Below are positions 1 through 8,184 of a stretch of 64,000 bases of DNA, one piece after another. The stretch is taken from contig OZ252053.1 in assembly GCA_965247965.1 (NCBI GenBank), positions 124,001 through 188,000 on the forward strand, in the 5' to 3' direction. Each line of letters begins with the position of its first letter. Position 1 is the first letter of the stretch. The notes beneath the pieces were generated by a model. The model ran no database searches. It was not told where the DNA came from and saw only the letters and a list, made by a program, of their open reading frames with translations. Made by a program: the position numbers and the translations under genes. This DNA is from UBA7328 sp965247965. GTDB taxonomy: Bacteria > Bacteroidota > Bacteroidia > Chitinophagales > Saprospiraceae.

Positions 1-528
1 TTAAATTGTTAGCCTAGCAGTGTCAGTAAACAGCGGACTGAGAATATTAAAATAATTGGATAGTAGAAAATCGTTGACCATAGTCAGTATAGAATACCAC
101 CAAGGTTTTTTCCACACCGGTCTGGAGTCCAAGGGTGTTGTTCCAATCGACAATCCCATCCCGCTCCCAGGAGCATTATCCAGTTGTGTATTTAAAATCT
201 GGGGCAATTGTTCCCAGAAAATCAAATCGGTGCTCACAGCATGTCCCCAACTCTTGTTGTACTTACGCCTTCTTGACCACTCGTCATACATATAGAATAG
301 GTGGTAGGTCCCTTTATAGAGGATGAGCCCGGTGGCGTCGCCAATTTGGCCAGTGATCGGAGTGTAATGAACCTGCGGTCGCAATGGCTGATTGTAATGC
401 ATGTTTTCAAATACATCATCATAAGTGATTCCGTAGGGGTCTTCGGGAATCTTTTTTTCTATCTGTCCATAAAACGGGCAAATAACATGAAGGATGAGGA
501 AAAGAATAAAGAATTTTTTAGGAGTCAT
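1..528 (-). pseudogene. GH32 beta-fructosidase, frameshifted N-terminal part
   Basis: The N-terminal part of a GH32 glycosidase (fructan hydrolase family) follows a signal peptide (MTPKKFFILFLILHVICPFYG). The motif IGDATGL stands where GH32 enzymes have the nucleophile motif MNDPNG, so the Asp is kept but its neighbours differ. It is followed by the family features YHLFYMYDEWS, WGHAVSTDLIFWEQLP and PGSGMG. Near base 153 the frame breaks: translating the next frame gives IVDWNNTLGLQT and then LVVFYTDYGQRF, which continue the family. That frame stops near base 44, and no later GH32 motif is seen before the window edge. The gene lies 42 bases downstream of the FG-GAP lipoprotein gene on the same strand, so the two were probably co-transcribed. 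Family call is confident; whether the break is real or an indel error is open. Confidence 0.75.
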
Positions 529-570
529 AATTGAAATTATTATTGTGTTCGTGTTGGATGAGTTGTTTGA

Positions 571-2088
571 TTAAAGCTGCCGGTCAGATGGGATTTTAGG
601 CAAGGGCATTTCTTCACTGTCCAGAGGCCTGGCTTTATAGAAGGACGCTTGAGGATTGTCAGATCTTCTTTGTTCCATCCAGAATACGCCATCAAAAGGA
701 TAACTATTGCCCCGGGTCGATATGAAATCCATATCGCCATCGCCATCCATATCCTGGGCTATAAATTTATCAAACATACCTCGTTTTCTTCGGGAGATGT
801 CATGTCTTATCCAGGATTTTGACAGATCCCCGGGATGCTCGAACCAGGCAAGACGACCAAGCGGATCATCGACGGTAACCTCACCATCCCTACTTCTTGG
901 CCCTTGACTATATCCCCCTGTCATTATATCTATCTGCCCGTCATCATTGATGTCAGCCGCTTTGAGCCCGACAAGATAGTCGGGACCAAAACTTCCAATC
1001 GGATGAAGCTTCCATTTTTCCGACCAGCTGGAGGGTTGCTCCAGCCAGACGAGATTATTAGATGATTCGGTTAAAATGATGTCAAGTTTTTGGTCGCCAC
1101 TGAAATCCACGAAGTCCATATTGAAGCCGGTTATCCAAGGGTTTTTATTACCGGACCCCGGGCGGTCTTTTTGAGAAAGATTCTCAGCCAGTACATCGAC
1201 CGGGTGGATTAAAAACTTAATATTGTTTTGGCTGATATTCTCCAACAATATAATCCGGCCCTCACCTCGTGATCCGGCAATGACATCAAGATCTCCATCG
1301 CCATCCATATCAATGGGTTGGGAGTTTATCGGAATTCTGACCGATACCAACTCATGCTCAATCCAGGAATTATGGTCCAGAGGGTCACCGTCAATTTCGA
1401 AATAGGAAATTGGCTTGAGATCGGTTATATCACTATCCATGGTGCCATGCCCTAACTGGTCACCCTTATTGGCAGCAATGATTTCGGCTTGTCCATCCCG
1501 ATTGAGATCAGCGGCAAATACCCTGATAAACGAACCTCTATCCCTTGTGATTTTGGGTATGATCCGATTCCAGCGGGATGTCCGGATATCTTTAGACGGA
1601 TTTTCGAAATAGATTAGGTGGGCCAGTTCACAGGCGGCAACGATGTCTAAATAACCATCTCCGTTGATATCCTCTATGGCCACATCTTCTGCAGCTGCTG
1701 CTTCCTGCCCTTCAGCAAGAGTAAGCAGCTCCCATTGGTTTGGACTTGAGGACCCGAAGGCTATACGTATGTAACCTCTGGGCACACCATCATAGACTGT
1801 ATCAGATTCATGGACTGAAACAATGTCCAAATAACCGTCTTGATCCAGGTCTGCGGTAGTCAAACCATCGCTTCCGCTAATCTCAACGCCACCAATTTGG
1901 GGATCGTCGATGATGTGTTCCTGCCAAAAGATGTATTGACCATCCAGGGTTTTGGCTTGGGTTTTTCTGGCAGCCACATTTTCATCAGAAGGACTTTTGT
2001 TGTCCTTGAGAGGCCCTTTGCAAGCTATGATGAGAAAAAGCATCACAAAGCAATTCGTCGTAACATGATGAGCAGCAAACCATTTCAT
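571..2088 (-). CDS. FG-GAP/VCBS-repeat lipoprotein
   Basis: A 505-residue exported lipoprotein. The hydrophobic leader ends in a lipobox (FLIIAC, Cys23) followed by K-G. The body carries about seven calcium-binding loops of the D-x-D-x-D-G type, for example DLDQDGYLDIV, DINGDGYLDIV, DMDGDGDLDVI, DINDDGQIDIM and DMDGDGDMDFI, spaced 40-80 residues apart. This is the pattern of a seven-bladed FG-GAP (integrin-like) propeller. Such lipoproteins commonly sit beside glycoside hydrolase genes in Bacteroidota, and a role in glycan binding at the cell surface is inferred, not shown. It is the first gene of a leftward pair with the GH32 gene at 1-528 and is divergent from the PQQ dehydrogenase gene. 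Confidence 0.85.
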   Translation of the reverse strand: MKWFAAHHVTTNCFVMLFLIIACKGPLKDNKSPSDENVAARKTQAKTLDGQYIFWQEHIIDDPQIGGVEISGSDGLTTADLDQDGYLDIVSVHESDTVYDGVPRGYIRIAFGSSSPNQWELLTLAEGQEAAAAEDVAIEDINGDGYLDIVAACELAHLIYFENPSKDIRTSRWNRIIPKITRDRGSFIRVFAADLNRDGQAEIIAANKGDQLGHGTMDSDITDLKPISYFEIDGDPLDHNSWIEHELVSVRIPINSQPIDMDGDGDLDVIAGSRGEGRIILLENISQNNIKFLIHPVDVLAENLSQKDRPGSGNKNPWITGFNMDFVDFSGDQKLDIILTESSNNLVWLEQPSSWSEKWKLHPIGSFGPDYLVGLKAADINDDGQIDIMTGGYSQGPRSRDGEVTVDDPLGRLAWFEHPGDLSKSWIRHDISRRKRGMFDKFIAQDMDGDGDMDFISTRGNSYPFDGVFWMEQRRSDNPQASFYKARPLDSEEMPLPKIPSDRQL

Positions 2089-2187
2089 AGTTTTTGAATT
2101 AATTGGATGTTTTTGAAAACATAATATACTAAATTACAAAAGTTTCGAAGATAAACTCCATTTAGAAATATTCAAATTCCAAACTCC

Positions 2188-2207
2188 ATCCCGCAGTACT
2201 GCGGGAT
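2188..2207. repeat. 20-base perfect palindrome in divergent intergenic region
   Basis: The sequence reads identically on both strands (core CCCGCAGTACTGCGGG). It lies between the divergent FG-GAP lipoprotein and PQQ dehydrogenase genes (gap 2089-2394). The rest of the gap is AT-rich low-complexity sequence with recurring words such as TTGAAAATTGAA. It could be an operator or a dispersed REP-type palindrome. A weak Bacteroidota-like promoter (TTGAAG, then TATCTTT about 20 bases on) lies near 2333-2362 for the rightward gene. Confidence 0.6.
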
Positions 2208-2394
2208 CAAACAATCCAAAACAAACTGAGAATTTTATTAATATACTTCACTTTCTCATTTGAGGTGAAAGCAAAGATTTTGAAAATTGAAATATTGAAG
2301 TTTGAGATTTGTTTGGAATTTAGTGGTTGAAAATTGAAGATTACTATTTCTTTATATCTTTCCTATCCTGCATAGATAGCAAAACAAAGTATAA

Positions 2395-4538
2395 ATGAAA
2401 GTCAATTTTCTCCTAAGTAATTTATCATTTCTATTTATTCTCTTCTTACTTAGCGCCTGCCGGAAAACACCTGATTCTGCTTATACTAACTGGGCATGGT
2501 ACCTGGGTGATGAAGGAACAAATCAATATTCTGAGATGGATCAAATTAACAAGGAGAATGTCAGCAAACTCGAAGTCGCCTGGACATATAATTCCGGAGA
2601 TGCCGATCCTCAGAACAGATCACAGATCCAATGTAATCCTCTGGTAATTGACGGAATACTGTATGGTACCACGCCTACACTCAAGTTGGTTGCATTAGAT
2701 GCGAAAACAGGAGAAGAAATATGGCGCTTTAATCCTTTTGCAGAAAATGTTTTTAAGTCCTTTGGTATAGGGGTGAATCGAGGGCTTGCTTTTTGGAGAA
2801 AGGGAAATGATTCGCGTATTTTATTTGCCGTAAGCTCATTTTTATTTTCTGTTATTCGAAAACCGGTGAGCCCTATACAGACTTTGGGACAGATGGAGTA
2901 GTCGAATTGCATGAAGGACTGGGCGAACAATTTAAAGATCTGTTTTTAAGTGCTAATACACCTGGAATTGTATATAAAGACCTGTTGATCCTGGGGATGC
3001 GTGTCTCTGAGAGTACGGGTGCAGTACCAGGATATGTCAGAGCTTATCATGTGAAAACAGGAGAGCTTACATGGACTTTTCATACTATTCCTCAACCGGG
3101 AGAATATGGCTATGAAACATGGCCGCCAGATGCCTTGAAAACCATGGGCGGGGCGAATTCCTGGGCTGGTTTCAGCCTGGACCGTAAACGGGGGATGGTC
3201 TTTGTACCTACAGGTTCTGCTTCCTATGATTTTTACGGTGGAGACAGGCATGGCGCTAATTTATTTGCCAATTGTATTATTGCGCTGAATGCAGCTACTG
3301 GAGAAAGGATCTGGCATTTTCAAACCGTTCATCACGACCTCTGGGATCGGGATGTACCTGCACCGCCAAATCTGACAACCCTCAATATAGATGGAAAAGA
3401 AGTCGATGCCGTTGCCCAAATCACTAAATCATCCTATGTATTTCTGCTGGACCGGGAAACAGGCAAACCACTTATTCCGATAGAGGAAGTTCCTGTACCA
3501 CCTTCTACCCTGGAAGGCGAAAAAACCTGGCCAACCCAACCTATCCCTCTTAGGCCACCGCCTTTTTCCAGGCATCGAATTCTCAAAGAAGATTTGACAA
3601 TTCGTACGCCTGCGGCACATGCTATGGCACTGGATGTCTAGACCAGAAGTAGGGAAGGAGACCTTTTTGTGGCACCAAGCCAAGAGGGGACCTTTATCTT
3701 TCCCGGATTTGACGGAGGCGGAGAATGGGGGGGCGCTTCTGTGGATCCCAATGGCATCATGTATGTCAATGCGAGCGAAATGCCCTGGGTTATAGAAATG
3801 GTCCCGGTGATCAATGAAGAAGATGGAAGATTGTCGACAAGAGGGAAAAATATCTTTAATCTTAATTGTATGAGTTGTCATGGTAAGGACCTTAAAGGGG
3901 CTTCCATCTATCCCATTCCCAGTCTGGTGGGGTTAAAAGATCGCATGGGTGCTGAAGGAATTACGCCAATTATCAAAAATGGTAAAGGCTTGATGCCATC
4001 ATTTAGCTATCTGGAGGATAAGGACATTAATGCTATTGCTGCCTATCTGCTGGATTCAGATGAAATACTGGATCGGGAAGTTGGGGAAACTCAGCAGGAA
4101 TGGAAATACCCTTATATGATGACGGGGTATAAACGATTCTATGATGCCGACAGTATTCCTGCTATAAAGCCTCCCTGGGGTACCTTAAACGCAATAGACC
4201 TTAGTAAGGGCAAAATCAAATGGAAAGTAGTGCTTGGGGATCATCCGGGAATTACAGATGAATACCCACATCCCACTGGAACAGAAAACTATGGAGGGCC
4301 GGTAGCAACAGCAGGCAATATCCTGTTTATTGCGGCATCTTTGGATGAAAAGATCCGTGCTTTTGACAGTTCCAATGGAGACCTGTTGTGGGAAGCTGAC
4401 CTACGTGCCGCCGGGTATGCGACCCCTTCAGTTTATGCCATCAAAGAAAAGCAATATGTTGTGATTGCATGCGGTGGCGGAAAATTGGGAACAAAATCCG
4501 GGGATGCTTATGTAGCATTCTCTTTGCCAGGGGAATAA
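2395..4538 (+). pseudogene. PQQ-dependent dehydrogenase with cytochrome c motif, frameshift plus nonsense codon
   Basis: About 714 codons of a lipoprotein (lipobox LLSAC) of the PQQ beta-propeller dehydrogenase family (glucose/quinate/shikimate-type quinoproteins). Family features run in order: NWAWYLGDEGTNQYSEMDQINKEN, TYNSGD, DAKTGEEIWRF, then NCMSCHG, a CxxCH haem-c site (Cys codons at 3867 and 3876), and the end CGGGKLGTKSGDAYVAFSLP. One base is missing in the A run near 2859-2862: frame 1 ends at 2901 while the shifted frame reads KTGEPYTDFGTDG. A single in-frame TAG at 3639-3641 then interrupts ...MALDV and TRSREGDLFVAPSQEGTF, which are otherwise continuous. The family oxidises sugars or alcohols in the periplasm and passes electrons to the respiratory chain. 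Both lesions are small and should be checked before calling it dead. Confidence 0.8.
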
Positions 4539-4757
4539 AAAAATCCATCCATCTTGGCCCAAACGTAGCGAAGTTACCATAAGGAGCAATAGCACTTGTA
4601 AAGTGTTGAAAATGACTAGTTTACAAAAACTGGCTATCAAATAAACCAGTGAGATTTAGGCAAAATTTAGCAAAATTTTAGGGATTTTGCGTAGATTAGG
4701 GGCGGTATTCAGAGCAATATATAAATCCTGAGAATAAACCTATATACTGAATTAGTT

Positions 4758-5693
4758 ATGAAAAATTACTACTACATAATTGCTGCTACTAGCTTTTTAT
4801 TTTTCCTGTTAGCAGACTTGGAAGGACAGACCATAAGTATGAGTAAGGAACGGATTCTCATGCTTACTCCCGAATGGAATGGGGAGCGTTTTGAAGATGG
4901 GCGCCCCAAGGTCTCTGATGGCATCCTTGAAAGGATGAAGGCTATTTCTTTGGAAGAAGCTTGGTCGGTACTACGAAATAATGGATATAAAAATCAGTTT
5001 GCCGGTGAATGGATTATAATCCACCCGCATCAAGTGATGACAGGCAGGGCTTTGACTGCTCAATACATGCCCAGAAGAGCCGTAGTACGAGAAGTGCTCG
5101 AAGAAAAAGGAAAAGAAGAGGGCTACATCGGAGATATGGTAAACTGGCCTATCGACCGACTGGTAGAAGGTGACTTATACGTAGCAGACTCATACGGCAA
5201 GCTGAATGAAGGACCCATAATAGGAGATAATTTGGGTACTTCCATTTATGCCAAATCAAAAAATGGAGTTGTTTTTAATGGAACGCTGCGCGATTTGGAG
5301 GGCTTGGAGCATATAGAGGGCTTCAATGCTTTTGTAAAAGGATGGCATCCCTCTTACCAGATGGAAATGATGCTAACGGGCATAAATGTCCCCATCCACA
5401 TCGGTGAGGCTACAGTTTTGCCGGGGGATGTAGTATTGGCCAAACGAGAAGGCGTCATGTTTATACCCCCACATTTAGCAGAAGAAGTTATATTACAAGG
5501 AGAATTCATTGCGCTCAAAGATGAATTTGGTCATCTGTGTTTGCGAGAAAAAAGATACACCTCTGGCGAAATTGATGGTCGCTGGAAGGATCAAATTCGC
5601 GATGACTTTCTTGCATGGCTTGAAGATAACCCCTCCAAAATTAAAATGACACGCTCCCAATTGGACGAATTTTTTAAACAGCGGACCTGGTGA
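4758..5693 (+). CDS. Exported RraA-family protein
   Basis: 311 residues. An N-terminal hydrophobic segment (residues 1-24, ending near LADLEGQ) predicts export, which is unusual for this normally cytoplasmic fold. The rest matches the RraA-like fold (RNase E inhibitor RraA, HMG/CHA aldolases): GRALTAQYMPRR, IGDNLGTSIYAKSKNGVVFNG, TLRDLEGL (the conserved R-D of the aldolase site), and VHIGEATVLPGDVVLAKREG. Length is greater than simple RraA (about 160-220 aa) because of N- and C-terminal extensions. It stands alone, 219 bases after the PQQ dehydrogenase. Activity could be a metal-dependent aldolase or decarboxylase acting on sugar-acid products; this is inference. Confidence 0.8.
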   Translation: MKNYYYIIAATSFLFFLLADLEGQTISMSKERILMLTPEWNGERFEDGRPKVSDGILERMKAISLEEAWSVLRNNGYKNQFAGEWIIIHPHQVMTGRALTAQYMPRRAVVREVLEEKGKEEGYIGDMVNWPIDRLVEGDLYVADSYGKLNEGPIIGDNLGTSIYAKSKNGVVFNGTLRDLEGLEHIEGFNAFVKGWHPSYQMEMMLTGINVPIHIGEATVLPGDVVLAKREGVMFIPPHLAEEVILQGEFIALKDEFGHLCLREKRYTSGEIDGRWKDQIRDDFLAWLEDNPSKIKMTRSQLDEFFKQRTW

Positions 5694-5815
5694 CGGATTC
5701 CACTGCTGTATTGAATATTGATGTTTGGAATTTGGTGCTTGAAAATTGGAAATTGAACCCTTTTTATATCTCCGAGACTTTAGTTACATAATAAGGGTCT
5801 ATTGGCTGACGATAC

Positions 5816-6070
5816 CTAAACCTCCCTCTCGATTCGCCTGGAGATCAGTTCCAATTCTTCAGCTGCAAAATCATTTGAATAATACCTTTTGAATATTGCA
5901 GCGATTACCTCCCTGTCATTTAAATTTGGTTGTTTTTCCAGAATGCTATTTTTGACAATACAATAAACTGCATCTATCATATCTACCCCCATCATCGCAC
6001 GTTCAGATTCTGTTTTAGATAATATAATCTCTATTTGTTTTTTCCGAAATTCTTCCTTTGTATCACGCAT
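5816..6070 (-). CDS. Small acidic partner of nucleotidyltransferase
   Basis: 84 residues, charged, predicted helical, no signal peptide. I do not recognise a named family. Its ATG overlaps the last 8 bases of the upstream nucleotidyltransferase gene (6063-6070), so the two are almost certainly translationally coupled. Such two-gene cassettes with an AbiEii/MNT-like nucleotidyltransferase are often toxin-antitoxin or abortive infection modules, but no antitoxin motif is visible here, so the role is unassigned. Confidence 0.6.
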   Translation of the reverse strand: MRDTKEEFRKKQIEIILSKTESERAMMGVDMIDAVYCIVKNSILEKQPNLNDREVIAAIFKRYYSNDFAAEELELISRRIEREV

Positions 6071-6599
6071 CGAAAATCAAGTTGAACGTATCAAGATTTA
6101 ATTTTTTTATCCATTCGGTCAAATACTCTTTATCAACTATCGGATTTTCTAGCAGATTTTTAATGTCGTTTAATTGTGTATCACTTTGAATATCTTGAAT
6201 CCATTGAAGTTTTGAAATAATAAGATCTTCAATTGAGACAATCCATAGATCAAATCCGAAAGCCCCGGTTTTTTTTCTTCTTTCAAATTCATTAATGTGA
6301 AATTCAGAATTCTTTCGGACAATGAAATCAATCTTATGCCCGCTTTCATAATCTATAACATTAAACATGCCTCTTCTCTTTACTTCATCTCTAATACCTT
6401 CTTTGTAAATGTAAAATCCTTCCTTGAATATTTCAGCGAACTTGTCCACTTCTGATGATTTGAGACCGATAATAATATCTATATCCCGTGTCATTCTAGG
6501 TACAGTATAAGTGTTCATGGCTAAGCTGCCAGAAAGCATGTAGGGTATTCCTTGCTTCTCAATGGATTTGCATACTTTTTCAAGTAATTTTAGGATCAT
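6063..6599 (-). CDS. AbiEii/DUF6036-like nucleotidyltransferase
   Basis: 178 residues with the minimal nucleotidyltransferase signature: GSLAMN near residue 23, followed by TRDIDIIIGL, where the D-x-D pair binds metal. Downstream, HKIDFIV supplies a third candidate Asp, and a C-terminal helical part (SIEDLIISKLQW) is typical of AbiEii/AbiGii-type toxins and DUF6036 proteins. Family members transfer nucleotides to RNA or protein targets, often as the toxin of a defence or TA module. It is the first gene of the pair and overlaps the small partner by 8 bases. The ATG at 6599 is supported by the family start. Confidence 0.75.
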   Translation of the reverse strand: MILKLLEKVCKSIEKQGIPYMLSGSLAMNTYTVPRMTRDIDIIIGLKSSEVDKFAEIFKEGFYIYKEGIRDEVKRRGMFNVIDYESGHKIDFIVRKNSEFHINEFERRKKTGAFGFDLWIVSIEDLIISKLQWIQDIQSDTQLNDIKNLLENPIVDKEYLTEWIKKLNLDTFNLIFDA

Positions 6600-6670
6600 G
6601 TGGTTAAGATAAACAGTTTATTTAAGCTGACTCCAATGTAATCCTGATTCCTCCGATGGAAGAGTTTGGT

Positions 6671-7042
6671 CTATCCCATATTCATTAGAAAATCCCAAAG
6701 TGGCCGCACTATTATAGTTCCATTATCAACCTTTATTTTTTCATTTTTATCCCATGTGAAAAGGTGGCTATCATTTAGATCCAAGTCGTTCATGGCTTCA
6801 ACGAGTCCTTTGATCTCTCGTTTTCGAGTGCCTTCCTCCCTATAATCATAACATGCATTAATCAACATTCCATTTTCCCAATAAAAATCTACAATAACCT
6901 GCTGAAATATTTTCTTTTTATTTATCAAACTTTCCTTATTATAAAGACGCACTATATCAAATAGTTTCTCTTTATAAAAGACAGAATAAGATATATTTGG
7001 GTCCTGCTTGAAGACAATTGAAATATAATCTGAAACGGGCAA
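6671..7042 (-). pseudogene. C-terminal fragment of an ATPase with DUF4143 domain
   Basis: The segment VDFYWENGMLINACYDYREE, followed by TRKREIKGLVEAMNDL and ending RPLWDFLM, matches the nuclease-like C-terminal domain (DUF4143) of the widespread single-gene AAA ATPases of Bacteroidota. Those proteins are normally about 380-430 residues; the Walker A ATPase half is absent. The first codons (MPVSDYISIVF) do not look like a genuine start, so this is a 5'-truncated remnant. Confidence 0.6.
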
Positions 7043-7352
7043 CTTGTAACTTTTTTTTACGTATTTTCAGCATGCTGTCGCTGAAGTGTAGGCTCCCATG
7101 CACTGGTCTCTTACTATGCCTCCTCCGTTTCGAGCGGATTCGGTCTCTTGTGCCACAGCTTGCGAGGCAAGGGCCTAAAGACCCTTGTCTACTGCTCGTA
7201 ATGAACAAACGGTAGACAATGTGGCTTCAGACCATTGAAGCAGCACAGGTCGCCTGCAAGGGTCCAAAGACCCCTCAACTTCGCTCGGGAAAAGCCTTGT
7301 CTGCATCTTGTTTTGTATTTATTCTCTAAAAAGTCTAAAGCAAATCTAAAAA
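7043..7352. other. Gene-free stretch
   Basis: No convincing coding region. It holds a small hairpin with stem CAAGGG/CCCTTG (about 7167-7186) and a related half-copy near 7258, embedded in moderately GC-rich sequence. It looks like old debris upstream of the GH172 remnant. Confidence 0.4.
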
Positions 7353-7655
7353 ATGAGAAAATACTTCTTGATTATAATAGGTTTGGCAACGCTGACTTTT
7401 TGCAACGATAAAGCTAAGAACCATCTAAGCTATCCCGATCTGGTAAGTCGCTTATACGATATGAAACGTATATCGACCATGCCTGCCAAACAACGGAGAA
7501 ATAAGCGGAAATTTTTCAAGCTGGGATCGCAGTGCTCAATACGATGAAAAGACAGGAAAATATGTCAACTGGCATTCCAATGGAGATGGCAACGGATTTA
7601 TGGACGACAATGGTACCATGATGGAAATCGAAGGACCTGGTGTTATCTGGCGAAG
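7353..7655 (+). pseudogene. GH172 (DUF2961) N-terminal fragment, frameshifted
   Basis: The gene starts with a lipoprotein signal (LATLTFC, then ND) and the DUF2961 opening SYPDLVSRLYDMKRIS. Near 7490 the frame shifts, and the next frame gives SGNFSSWDRSAQYDEKTGKY, then NWHSNGDGNGF and EIEGPGVIWR. These are the conserved N-terminal blocks of GH172 enzymes (alpha-D-fructofuranosidase/difructose dianhydride synthase and alpha-arabinofuranosidase types). After VIWR the similarity ends abruptly. Full-length members are about 350-700 residues, so only the first 100 or so codons remain. A C-terminal GH172 fragment exists at 49856-50569. The family fits a fructan locus. Confidence 0.75.
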
Positions 7656-8184
7656 AGGCATACGAAAGTGCCATGCAGGCGCAACCCCTTAATAGCGCTG
7701 CTGCTGAGATCGGTAAAAAAAGCTGACAGAGGCGGCCCGGGTAATATCGGACATATTACGATGGCAGTATCTCTACCCCGTGCCGGGCTATTCCGAAAAA
7801 AATATGGCCCGAAAATCAACTAGCTGAAAATCAAGGAGTTGTTGTATGCGCCATATAGAAGAAGTCGAGTCTGAACTCATAAGGAGCAGGCACCGGAAAC
7901 TGGCAACCGGCAAAAAGAAAAATCCCCCCCTGCGACCAAATTTTTGCCCTATATTGTAAAACTTTTGCAATATTTTTACCATGTTTACAAAAGCTAATAG
8001 ATATCACGAACAAAAAAGCAACAGAAACGACGGGGCAGAAAGCCTGAAATCCCCCCCCCCCGATTAGCAAAAGAGACCGCCGGACCATCATCCGGCAAAC
8101 GTATCAGCATACAAGAGCAGCTAAAGAATCAAAATAAAGTTGTCCTCTTGACCGACCACCTTTTCATTATTTATCCATTCTACA
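7656..8184. other. Degenerate coding debris and poly-C tract before SusC 1
   Basis: Directly after the GH172 remnant one frame reads EEAYESAMQAQPLNSAAAEI, and after a frame change KLTEAARVISDILRWQYLYP then VPGYSEKN, up to about 7815. This looks like coding sequence of a second, unidentified gene fused to the remnant. The rest is non-coding and contains a run of 11 C at 8051-8061 and 7 C near 7924. No clear promoter is seen. Confidence 0.4.

Noticed and set aside
3639..3641. Stop-codon recoding (amber as an amino acid)
   Set aside because: Other stops in the window behave normally and include TAG (for example 28612-28614 region genes and 35326-35328), so a nonsense change or error is simpler.
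2395..4538. Three separate small genes for the PQQ dehydrogenase region
   Set aside because: The pieces are consecutive parts of one family, separated by a one-base shift and one stop codon.
7018..7215. Open frame on the plus strand (65 codons)
   Set aside because: Composition and lack of any motif mark it as chance; it overlaps the end of the DUF4143 remnant.
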